DNA of 64,000 nucleotides, taken from NCBI GenBank assembly GCA_004321715.1, contig SGYN01000002.1, positions 1 through 64,000 on the forward strand, read 5' to 3'. Origin of the DNA: a bacterium (GTDB taxonomy: Bacteria; Fidelibacterota; Marinisomatia; Marinisomatales; TCS55). Positions within the stretch are counted from its first letter, which is position 1; every line of letters starts with the position of its first letter. A model generated the notes under the pieces. The model saw only the letters and a program-made list of their open reading frames with translations. It searched no databases and was not told the origin of the DNA. Below, one piece after another: positions 50,427-60,900 of the stretch. The position numbers and the translations under genes were made by a program.

Positions 50427-53400
50427 ATGAATATAAAATTATATTATCCTTTATTCCTTTGTTTTTCTCTATTAATTGCTGGAGATACTGGTAAAATAGT
50501 TGGAAAAGTTACTGACTCTGAAACTGGTGAAGCATTATCTGGTGTTAATATTTTACTTCAAGGAACAGCTATGGGTGGAGCTTCCGATGCCAATGGCAAA
50601 TATATTATTTTAAATGTTCCTGCTGCATCATATACAATAACTGCATCATACATTGGTTATAAAATAATTAACGTCACAGATACTAGAGTGAATGCAGATT
50701 ATACTACCATTATTAATTTTGAAATGGAAGTCTCTGCGGTTGAAGGAGAAGAAGTAATAGTTGAAGCAAAAAGACCTCCCATTGTAAGAGATCAAACTGC
50801 TACCACAACTACAGTTGAAGATGAAGATATAATTAATATGCCTGTAAACTCTTTCGATGAAATTATGACAACTATGGCAGGTGTTGTTGAAAACAACAAT
50901 GCAAACGGCGGCATTCACTTACGCGGTGGTCGTACAGGAGAAATATCATATTTAGTAGATGGCTTTCTTATTGAAAATGCTCTATTTGGTGGAATGAGCA
51001 TGGATATAGCAAAAGATGCTATATCAGAATTATCTTTAATAACGGGTGCTTTCAATGCAGAATATGGTAAAGCAATGAGTGGTATTGTCAACATTGTTAC
51101 CAAGGAAGGAACACCAAAATATCATGCTGGCATAACTGCCGCTACAGATGGATTTGGTGGTAAAAAAAATAATTGGGGAACAAGTAGGAACATAATCAAT
51201 ATTAGCGGCCCACTCATTCCTGGAATGGGTAAAATTGCAAATTTTAATTTTACTGCTGATATTAACCAATCAAAAGGTAATCTATGGAAAAATCAACTCC
51301 CACGCGATGTTCTAACAGTCGATATAGATGGTGATGGTATATATGATGATGGAGAAGATACATATGCAATGGCAGATATAACTGCAAATGGTATAGAAGA
51401 CACTGTAGAATTAAAAAAAGGCGCATGGGAACAATCTGGTACTTTTAATAATTACCAACGAGTTACAGGAAAATTAGTTATAAAACCCATCAAAAATGCA
51501 AAGATTACTTTAGGATCAAATTATTACGAATCGGAAGGAAAAGGTTTCAGCATGGATTATAGGCAGCTACCCGATCGCTATTCCACATCATTTGGAACAA
51601 CTGCACAGACTAATTTTAAACTAAACTATGCAATTAGTGATAAAATGTCCTTAACAGTAAAAGCACAAAACTATTCTCGTGATCGACATAATGGTTATAA
51701 ACCACTATTAAATAAAAAGCATCAACTTTGGGGTGAAGAAATAGAAATACCATCTGATTGGGAAAACTATATTCCAGGAACTGTAGTTGCTGGAAATAAT
51801 ATGAATTGGTTTAGTTACTATGCTGAACCTTATGCTGATTGGAATGGAGATGGGCAGTATAGTCCATTTGGCGCAGCTGAATATTGGAAAGATAGTAACG
51901 GTAATGGAATATGGGATGATGGTGAATACTACAATGATTGGAATGGCGATGGAAGTTGGACAATATTAATGGATGCAGATGGTGATGGTATACCCGATGC
52001 TGAACCATACATTGATATCGATAGTGATGGATCATATAGTGTAGGTGTAGATCCTAGACTTAGAGAAGGTGATGCTTATAATGGAACATCAAACTATGAA
52101 TTTTATGGAAGCTATCCTGTAGTTAATTTTTTTGGCGATACAATTCGAGATGGGCATTCCACTTATCATGATTATCAATGGTATGGAACCAGCTATAATG
52201 AATATGGAGCAGAGCTCACTTGGCAAGTGAATGAAGTGCATCAAATTAAGACTGGTTTTGATAATAAAAAGCATAAAATAGCAAATTTTTCTGGTTCAGC
52301 AATTGGCGGAGGTCCCTTTGGAAACACTTCAGATGCAAGCTGGGTTATGTATGAGTTTGAGCCTAGAGAAGCATCCTTTTACATTCAAGATAAAATGGAG
52401 TACAAAGAATTTATAATTAATGTTGGATTACGTTATGATGCGCTTGATCCAAACTCAAAATATCCTGATCCAAGCAGGAAATTATTATATGAATATAATG
52501 GTCAAGCATATACACCATCTGATCTAAGTCAATTAACTGAACAGCAAATGCAACAGGCTGATTGGGGTTATGCTGTTCTTGATGATGAAGGAATTCCTGC
52601 AACTGATAGTGATGGAAATTATATTTTTGAACCAGCTAAATTTGCTAGTTATAAGGAAAAATGGAGTCCAAGAATTGGATTTGGCTATCCAATTACAGAT
52701 AACATAGCATTTCATGCTAGTTATGGACACTTTTTTGATTATCCAAACTTGAGTAGTGCATACGCTTATACAAATTCAAATGGAGCTAATGGTCTAGCGC
52801 CAGGGCTGACGGGGATTAATGTTGATAACTTCAATTTTGGTAATTCATATTCGCCTTTTCCAGTAAATACTGCAGATTTTTATATTCCTGCAATTGGGAG
52901 TCCAAATGTTCGCCCTGAAAGGACTGTTCAATATGAATTTGGTTTTAGGTCATTTATTGCTGAAACGTATATTATGAGTATGACAGTATATTATAAGGAT
53001 ATATATGACCTTATATCTGCAACTATTTATGATGCAGACCCAGCACAATATTCATTATATGAAAATCATGACTATGCAAATGTTAGAGGATTTGAACTAG
53101 AAGTAAGAAAAAATTTCAGTAATAATCTAGCTTGGTACGCAAACTATACTTTATCTAAAGCAGAAGGTAGCGCTCCAAATGATAATTTCCATTGGGATGT
53201 CGCATATCTTGCCTCAGTATATGGATGGAGAGACTATAATAGAACATTTAATATGTCATGGGATCAAACTCATGTAATTAATTATGGCGTTGATTACCAA
53301 CATCCAAAAGGATTTGGATTAAATCTAATTGGAAATTTTGGGAGCGGCCTACCTTATACTCCAACAGATGCTAGAGGAAGACCCATTGATGATCCCTACT

Positions 53401-53651
53401 CTGCAAGAATGCCTAGTACTTCTATTGTAAATATGAGAGCATATTATGATTTATCGCTTAAATCTGCCAACTTAAGAATTTATGCAGATATTGATAATTT
53501 ACTTGATAGATCAAATATTTATAATGTATTTACTGATACCGGGACGCCATCAGAATCAACGAATCCAAATACATCTCCAATGTGGATGCATCGACCATAC
53601 TATTGGCAAGCTCCAAGGCATATTGAAATTGGCATTACAGTGAGGCTCTAA
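50427..53651 (+). CDS. TonB-dependent receptor with Ca2+-binding-like repeats
   Basis: GKIVGKVTDSETGEALSGVNILLQGTAMGGASDANGKY, plug GGRTGEISYLVDGF, AEYGKAMSGIVNIVTKEG; barrel ending IEIGITVRL. Confidence 0.9.
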   Translation: MNIKLYYPLFLCFSLLIAGDTGKIVGKVTDSETGEALSGVNILLQGTAMGGASDANGKYIILNVPAASYTITASYIGYKIINVTDTRVNADYTTIINFEMEVSAVEGEEVIVEAKRPPIVRDQTATTTTVEDEDIINMPVNSFDEIMTTMAGVVENNNANGGIHLRGGRTGEISYLVDGFLIENALFGGMSMDIAKDAISELSLITGAFNAEYGKAMSGIVNIVTKEGTPKYHAGITAATDGFGGKKNNWGTSRNIINISGPLIPGMGKIANFNFTADINQSKGNLWKNQLPRDVLTVDIDGDGIYDDGEDTYAMADITANGIEDTVELKKGAWEQSGTFNNYQRVTGKLVIKPIKNAKITLGSNYYESEGKGFSMDYRQLPDRYSTSFGTTAQTNFKLNYAISDKMSLTVKAQNYSRDRHNGYKPLLNKKHQLWGEEIEIPSDWENYIPGTVVAGNNMNWFSYYAEPYADWNGDGQYSPFGAAEYWKDSNGNGIWDDGEYYNDWNGDGSWTILMDADGDGIPDAEPYIDIDSDGSYSVGVDPRLREGDAYNGTSNYEFYGSYPVVNFFGDTIRDGHSTYHDYQWYGTSYNEYGAELTWQVNEVHQIKTGFDNKKHKIANFSGSAIGGGPFGNTSDASWVMYEFEPREASFYIQDKMEYKEFIINVGLRYDALDPNSKYPDPSRKLLYEYNGQAYTPSDLSQLTEQQMQQADWGYAVLDDEGIPATDSDGNYIFEPAKFASYKEKWSPRIGFGYPITDNIAFHASYGHFFDYPNLSSAYAYTNSNGANGLAPGLTGINVDNFNFGNSYSPFPVNTADFYIPAIGSPNVRPERTVQYEFGFRSFIAETYIMSMTVYYKDIYDLISATIYDADPAQYSLYENHDYANVRGFELEVRKNFSNNLAWYANYTLSKAEGSAPNDNFHWDVAYLASVYGWRDYNRTFNMSWDQTHVINYGVDYQHPKGFGLNLIGNFGSGLPYTPTDARGRPIDDPYSARMPSTSIVNMRAYYDLSLKSANLRIYADIDNLLDRSNIYNVFTDTGTPSESTNPNTSPMWMHRPYYWQAPRHIEIGITVRL

Positions 53652-53653
53652 TT

Positions 53654-56600
53654 ATGAAGAAATATAAAATATTAGTTTTTACCTCTTTTTTATTATTCAG
53701 TAGTGTTTTTGCTGAGGAAATACCAAATATTTCTAAAAGAGATTATTACGATTATTACGTTGCTCCCGCTAAAGGAAGAATTCCAGATAGATTGAATAGA
53801 TCTATGGGATATGCAGATCGTAAGTTATCTGTATTAGATAAGGGAAATTTAGTTTTACGTATGTCTAATGCTGCTATTTATGGATATGATAGATGGGGAC
53901 TAAATCATGAATTTCCTGCAGGAAGTATGGCAAAAACAGGTTGTTGTACATATTATTGGACACAATCTCCCATGGTTGGTGCATTAATTAATGGAGTGCC
54001 TTCTGTAGCTGTGGGCGTGCGTGGAAGCGTTCGGGATCATGAAGAAGAATTCGAGCCATTACCAGGATATGATGCTGGTTATTCCGATACAGACAATAAT
54101 GTAGGGATAGCTTTTAGTGATGTTCCAGAATCATGGCCTGTCCTTTGGCCAAGAGAGACAGATCCAACTGGTACTTTTGAATCAGTAATTTTTAATGCTG
54201 ATGGGTCTTCGGATACATTATATTTCCCAGGTATTGAACCCGAACTTGGTCCAGATGGATTTCCTGATGCGCCATGTGGAATAGGTGTTCAGGCTGAACG
54301 TGAAGCATATTTTGTAGTTACTGATAATGATCCCCAAGAAGGCAATACATTTGAAAGTAATCAAGGTGTCGGTCCATTAAATGTTCGTTTTGATGTTTGG
54401 GTTCTAAACTATTCCAGTACGTTTGGAAATGATGGTTTCATTTTTATACAAAAAATGACAAATGTTGGTAAGGATACATTGAAAGATCTCTATATGGGAA
54501 TCGCTGGAGACCCAGATGCTCCTGAGCAAGGCGGAGCTGAATGGACAGATGATATGGCACTTTTTATTACAGAAGATGACCCTCTTATTGCAGAAAAATT
54601 AGCCGATACATCAGATGCTCATCTTTTGGAAAACTTTGCTATTGTTTATGATAGTGATGATGCAGTGCAGGGCTATCTTACATCAGGTGTGGGATGGATT
54701 GGTGCTAAGTTTCTTGATTTAACAAAATATAATAGCGATGGAAGTGACACAACCTATGGTGTAACAAATTTTTATACCTTTGAATATAGTGAAGATGCGC
54801 AAAGTGATGCACAAGCATATAATGAGCAAATGACTGGAGGAATTCAAACACCTCAAAATATCACACCTTTCGTAGGTGATGTTTTCCAAAAACCATATAG
54901 TTATGGACCTGATATTACCTGGGTAATTGCAGGAGGACCAATGGATGTTGCTCCTGGAGAGCAAGTAATTTTTACATTTGCGGATTTTGCAGGAATCAAT
55001 GAAACTGATTTAATTCGAAATGCAAAGTTATTTCAATCGCTTTATAATAATAATTGCGCTACTCCAAAACCACCTGATCAACCAATTGTAAATACTGCAG
55101 TTGATGATGGGAGAGTTGTACTTATGTGGGATGATCGTAGTGAATATTCTATAGATCCCGTCACAGGTAACAATGCATTTCAAGGATATCGAGTGTATCG
55201 TAGCACAGATAGAGGAAATACTTGGGGAACAGTTATTACAGATGTGAATGGTGACCCAACAGACTTCTATAAACCATTAGCAATATATGACTACGATGAT
55301 AATCAAAGTGGACCACATGTTATGACGGATCCTCTTATTTATTATAATCTAGGTTCTAATTCTGGGGTTAAATATTCATATGTTGATAATAATATTATTA
55401 GTGGCTATGAATACTGGTACGCTGTTTCAGCTTATGATGGTGTTGATGATTGGGCTGGTGCTCCCGTAGACCCCATGGAAAATTCTAAGGCAAAAAATGC
55501 CTTCTATAGCGATAATGACAATACTGTTGCTGTTGTAGCTCAAAAGAAATCCGCAGGATACATAAAAGGCTCTGTACCAGATATGGCAGTACATTCTTCT
55601 GGTGATTCAGATGCCATCTTACATTTAATCCCAGCCAATGCATTTTCACTAGAATTTCAAGGTGATTCTTTATCACCAGATGATTTTAATAGTAAAGGTT
55701 ATAGCTATAATATTATAATTGATGAGCAAACAATTGGTGATACGGTAACTATTAATTCTTGGAGTATGATAAATACTTCTACTGGTGATACAGTTGTTTC
55801 AAATGAAACAGATGTAGAATCAGGGCAGTTAAAGCACGTTGTTGATGGATTTATACCTATGTTTACAACTGCCTCATGGAGTTTATCTAGCTATGACTCA
55901 GTAAAACAGACAGTTAACCAGGATACTTCGACTTCCATATTATTCAGTGGAATCAATCCAAGCTCAAATGATGGAACATGGGCTGGTTTTGTAGAAAATA
56001 CACCGCTTGATCCAAAGCCATCTGGAAGACCAGGCGCTCACTTACTTCAAAAAGATATTGAACTTCGATTCACTTCTGGCGGATCAGTAGCAACATACTT
56101 TAATGCACAAGTTACAACTATAGAAACTGTTGATATCCCATTTGAAGTTTGGTCCTCAGAAGACAATAAACAGATTGATGCAGTTATCTATATGGCAGCA
56201 GGATCAAAACCAATATTTGAAGAAGATCCAGAAAATTCTGGGCATTACATGTTTACAAAGAATTTCTATATCATGCCTTTATATCGAGATTATAGCGGTA
56301 CGGGATTAACAGATTGGTATAGTGATACCAATATTGGCTGGATGTTACAATTCAATAAAAACGATTCTCGTTTTGCAGAAGGTGATGAATTCAAAGTATA
56401 TTTTCGTAATCCTTTATTAGCTGGAAGAGATTCTTATACAATTGAAACAACTGCAGATAATTATTTGGTTAGTAAAGGTGACCTCGATGAAATAGTCGTT
56501 GTTCCAAATCCATATAATGCTACATCTGCATATGAGCACATAGCATTTATTAGAGAAGTACAATTTATTGGCCTTCCTGAAAATTGTTTGATAAGAATTT

Positions 56601-56788
56601 TCAATACGGCTGGTGAATTAGTTCAGGTAATTAAACATGATGTGAATAGTCCTGGGTATAGGGGTCCTAGCATTGAAGCATGGGACTTACGAACCTATAA
56701 TAACCAGGAAGTATCTTTTGGGGTTTATGTATTTCATGTGGTCTCAAATGATCAAGAGTTCACTGGTAAACTTGCGGTGATAAAATGA
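53654..56788 (+). CDS. Large exported protein with Fn3-like segment and FlgD/T9SS-like C-terminal domain
   Basis: Signal peptide; Fn3-like VVLMWDDRSEYSIDPVTGNNAFQGYRVYRSTDRGNTWG; C-terminal VVPNPYNATSAYEHI...VSFGVYVFHVVSNDQEFTGKLAVIK. Confidence 0.75.
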   Translation: MKKYKILVFTSFLLFSSVFAEEIPNISKRDYYDYYVAPAKGRIPDRLNRSMGYADRKLSVLDKGNLVLRMSNAAIYGYDRWGLNHEFPAGSMAKTGCCTYYWTQSPMVGALINGVPSVAVGVRGSVRDHEEEFEPLPGYDAGYSDTDNNVGIAFSDVPESWPVLWPRETDPTGTFESVIFNADGSSDTLYFPGIEPELGPDGFPDAPCGIGVQAEREAYFVVTDNDPQEGNTFESNQGVGPLNVRFDVWVLNYSSTFGNDGFIFIQKMTNVGKDTLKDLYMGIAGDPDAPEQGGAEWTDDMALFITEDDPLIAEKLADTSDAHLLENFAIVYDSDDAVQGYLTSGVGWIGAKFLDLTKYNSDGSDTTYGVTNFYTFEYSEDAQSDAQAYNEQMTGGIQTPQNITPFVGDVFQKPYSYGPDITWVIAGGPMDVAPGEQVIFTFADFAGINETDLIRNAKLFQSLYNNNCATPKPPDQPIVNTAVDDGRVVLMWDDRSEYSIDPVTGNNAFQGYRVYRSTDRGNTWGTVITDVNGDPTDFYKPLAIYDYDDNQSGPHVMTDPLIYYNLGSNSGVKYSYVDNNIISGYEYWYAVSAYDGVDDWAGAPVDPMENSKAKNAFYSDNDNTVAVVAQKKSAGYIKGSVPDMAVHSSGDSDAILHLIPANAFSLEFQGDSLSPDDFNSKGYSYNIIIDEQTIGDTVTINSWSMINTSTGDTVVSNETDVESGQLKHVVDGFIPMFTTASWSLSSYDSVKQTVNQDTSTSILFSGINPSSNDGTWAGFVENTPLDPKPSGRPGAHLLQKDIELRFTSGGSVATYFNAQVTTIETVDIPFEVWSSEDNKQIDAVIYMAAGSKPIFEEDPENSGHYMFTKNFYIMPLYRDYSGTGLTDWYSDTNIGWMLQFNKNDSRFAEGDEFKVYFRNPLLAGRDSYTIETTADNYLVSKGDLDEIVVVPNPYNATSAYEHIAFIREVQFIGLPENCLIRIFNTAGELVQVIKHDVNSPGYRGPSIEAWDLRTYNNQEVSFGVYVFHVVSNDQEFTGKLAVIK

Positions 56789-57882
56789 AGAAAAATATGA
56801 TCATAACTTTTATTACTATACAATGTTGTATTTTTGCACAATTTGATAATACTGGCACATCTGCGGCCAACTTTCTAAAAATAGGAATAGGCAGTAGAGG
56901 AATGGCCCTTGGTGGAGCTTTTACAGCAAATGTACAGGATCCATCTGCCCTTCATTGGAATCCTGCTGGTATAGCTCATGCTAATGATATACAGGTTTTG
57001 CTTTCACAGTACAATTGGATTGCCGATATGAAGCACAGTTATTTTGGAATAGTTTTCCCTATTGGATTGTTAGGTAATTTGGGAATCAGCCTTAATAATC
57101 TTGATATGGGTGAAATGAAAAAAACAACAGAATTTGACCAAGATAGTAAAGTCGTTTTTCGCGCATCTGACATTGCTCTAGGCATTGGACTTGGTAAAAA
57201 AATATCTGATCGATTTTCAATCGGTTTACATGGTAAAATTGTAAGAGAAACAATTTCTTTTTCCAATGCTACCGCTTTTGGATTAGATGTTGGATCCCAA
57301 TATCAAACAGGTTTTTCTGGATTATCTATAGGAATGGCTATAACAAACTTTGGTACAAAAATGAAATTGGGAGGTACAGATCTTAAAGTAGATACAGACC
57401 CCTATGAAGATCAGAATGCAAACCCTGATGTTATCGCACAACTTCAAACAGATGAGTGGCCCTTACCTATGTCCTTTCGGTTTGGTGTAGCTTTTACTCC
57501 TATTGGCCCCACATCTTTCATTAAAAATGAGGCTATTGAGGCCTCCGTAAGCATAGATTATTATGATCCACGAGATTACAATCCATATTATGCTGGAGGT
57601 TTAGAAATTAAGGTTCTTGAAGGGTTATATCTGCGGATGGGGTTGGAAAATAAATTTATTCAGTTTGATGATTCACATGATGAAAGTATGGATTCTAATG
57701 ATTTGAAAGATGAACTCAACAAAGATAATGCTTATGGATACCAAAATAAAACTGCTTTTGGATTTGGTTTATCATCAACTATGTTTCCATTTATACCCTA
57801 TAATTTTACACTTGATTATTCCGTTTCTGATATGGGAGCATTGGGGCAGGTTACTCGATTAACATTTACAATCGGACTATAA
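56785..57882 (+). CDS. PorV/UPF0164-like outer-membrane beta-barrel protein
   Basis: GTSAANFLKIGIGSRGMALGGAFTANVQDPSALHWNPAGIAHANDIQVLLSQYNW. Confidence 0.85.
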   Translation: MKKNMIITFITIQCCIFAQFDNTGTSAANFLKIGIGSRGMALGGAFTANVQDPSALHWNPAGIAHANDIQVLLSQYNWIADMKHSYFGIVFPIGLLGNLGISLNNLDMGEMKKTTEFDQDSKVVFRASDIALGIGLGKKISDRFSIGLHGKIVRETISFSNATAFGLDVGSQYQTGFSGLSIGMAITNFGTKMKLGGTDLKVDTDPYEDQNANPDVIAQLQTDEWPLPMSFRFGVAFTPIGPTSFIKNEAIEASVSIDYYDPRDYNPYYAGGLEIKVLEGLYLRMGLENKFIQFDDSHDESMDSNDLKDELNKDNAYGYQNKTAFGFGLSSTMFPFIPYNFTLDYSVSDMGALGQVTRLTFTIGL

Positions 57883-57895
57883 TAAATATCTTGTA

Positions 57896-57930
57896 AAAAA
57901 AAGCCTTCTTAGAGAAGGCTTTTTTTTTGA
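57896..57930 (+). terminator. Rho-independent terminator
   Basis: AAGCCTTCT (57901-57909), loop TAG, AGAAGGCTT (57913-57921), preceded by A-run and followed by T-run. Confidence 0.95.
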
Positions 57931-57957
57931 TTAACATTAAATTTTAAACTCAAATAG

Positions 57958-60900
57958 ATGAATCAAACATTACCAGCATATTTAAGCTATATTAAAAAAG
58001 TATTTGGTCACCAACCAAATGCTGATGAGCTATTGGCAAAAGCATCAGAATTATTTGAATCAAATGCAAATCAAAAATCAATCCATGATTTTTTAGAATT
58101 GGGGCATCTTCCCATAATAAATAGTGAAATATGTAATTCAAATAAAGTGAATGAATGGTTTAAGATAATTCATAAACTAATAATTAAATCAAGACTAACT
58201 GTAGGTCATCTGATAAATCAGAGGGCACGATATTACGATGGAAAAGAATGCTTTAAAGTAATTAACGGGAAGACTACTGAAAGTTTTTCTTATAAAGAAA
58301 TATGGCATAGAATAATACAGATTGGTCAAGCCTTAGCAAATATAGAAATAAAATATAATAATGATATTGTTGTCGGAATATTTACCGAAAACTCACTTCG
58401 AGGTGCCTTAATTGATCTTGCCTGTTTATCATTTCATTTTCCAATTGTTCCAATACCAGTTACAACCACCGCAGAACATTTAAAGTTCATCATAAATAAT
58501 TCTGAGATCACACACCTATTTATTGGAGGTGTTTCAGTTCAAGGAATTTTTCGTGATTCTAAAATTGATTCGAATACATTAGTTATTTATCATTTGGATA
58601 ATCATTCTGATGCAATCATTGATTTTAATCAATGGGAAAATTTTATATCTCAATCTGTTGAATATGATGAAATCAATGTTTTAAAAAGAATAAATGACTG
58701 TGATATAAAAGACATATCTACTGTTATGTATACCTCTGGTACAACAGATAATCCAAAAGGTATCGTTTTCTCGCAGGAAAACATTATATCAAAAAGGTTT
58801 GCAAGAGCTTTAGCTCTTCCCTCTTTTTCAAGTGATGATGTTTTTTTATGTTTTCTTCCCTTATATCATACATTTGGAAGATACTTTGAATTATTAGGAT
58901 CTATTTTTTGGGGTGCAACCTATACTTTTGCAGAATCACCATATTTTAAATCTTTATTAAAAGACTTTCATATATCAAAACCATCAATTTTTATTAGCGT
59001 ACCAAAGAGATGGATTCAATTAATGGAACATGCTAATTCAATTAATTCAACAGATGATGATAGTACTCAATTAAAGAATCGAATTTCTTCTATAACTGGT
59101 GGAAACCTTAAATTTGGATTATCAGCTGCTGGTTATTTAGATCCAGATGTGTTTCATTATTTTCAAGATAATAGTATTAATCTAATTAGTGGATATGGCA
59201 TGACAGAGGCAACTGGTGGTATTACAATGACACCCCCAAATGATTATCAACCTGATTCTGTTGGTATACCGTTACCAGGTATTGATATAAAATTAGCCGA
59301 AGATGGTGAACTACTTATTAAAGGAGCATATGTATCATCCTTCTATTTTAGTAAAACAAATAACTCTACTCTAGTTAATGGATGGTTTCATACTGGTGAT
59401 ATATTTAAAGAAAAGAATGGTCATTTATATATTATCGATCGTAAAAAAGAAATTTATAAGAATACTAGAGGACAAACAATCTCACCTCAGAAAATAGAAA
59501 ATATGTTTCAAGATTTTGATGGAATTAGTTGTGCTTTTTTAGTTGGGGATGGTTTGGAATTTAATACTTTACTTATTTATCCTGACCATGATACACTGCC
59601 AATTGAATTCTCAAATGATAATATTTCATCTATTCGAGAATATTATAGTTCATTAGTTCAATCTGTGAATAGTTTTCTTTCTCCGTATGAACGAGTGATC
59701 AATTTTGCAATAATAAAGCGCTCATTTATTGAGGATGATGAATTAACACAAAAAGGCACATTTAAGAGAAAAGTAATAATAAAAAACTTCGATACAGTTA
59801 TATCTCCCATGTATCAAAAGAATTATGTCGCTTTATCATATAATAAATTTCAAATTTATATACCTAATTGGCTCCTCAGAGAAAAAGGTATAAGTAAAAA
59901 TGATATTCATTGGGATGGTTCTTTTCTATCAGTAAGAAAAAAAGAAGAGAAGATAAAAATTGAATGGACAGATGATAGCTTAATTATTGGAGATTTTACT
60001 TATAATTCGATTGATAATATTATTGATTTACATACTATATTAATTTGTCCACATCTATGGCTTGGAAATAATAGTTTTACAGATTTTATAGGAAAAAGTG
60101 TATTTAGAATTTCCCGGTTTGAGCATTCAAATTCTATTAAACTACAATTTCCATTATTTAATAATAACACAACCAAATCTGCAAAAAGTTTAGATGAATA
60201 TGAAAGTATGGTTGATCTATATGGACTTCATAAATCAACAGAGCAATTATATAATGGAGATCTTAATGGTCTTATAGCATATAGTAGCTTATTGCGATCT
60301 AATAGAGAAGAACTAAAAAAGATTGCATTTGATATTCTTTTATCATTTCGACAACATAAAAACTTTTCCGTTAGACTACGAGTAATGGAAACGATACTAC
60401 CTAAACTATCTGGAGAATTATTTTATGAATTATTTTATGATACATTTAAAAAATATAATAATGAAAAATTAAAGAATCAATTTTCAATAAATGTTGACTT
60501 ATTAAATAATGAACATTTTAAAACTATCTTATCCCAGTTGGGTCAATTTAGAAATGATATTAAATCGGTTGATAAGGTTCAATTTTCGTTTATTCAAATT
60601 TTATTACCGATTATAACTGATTATGGTATTAAGCATCCCACAAAATACCTTTGGGCACGATCAGAATTATATTGGTGGCAAATAGTAGAATGCCCAAAAA
60701 GGACATTATCATTAGCTCAAAAAGAACACTACAAACTAATAAATGGTTTTAGATCGTGGGTTGGTCCAAATAGAAAATTAGCAATAAATAGAAATGACCA
60801 TTCTGAATATAATTGGAAGGATGTTATTACATTCGATGAGCTTATTGAGCCTACTTTACAAGAAACTTTACTTAATGCTATAATAAATACAGCATTAATT

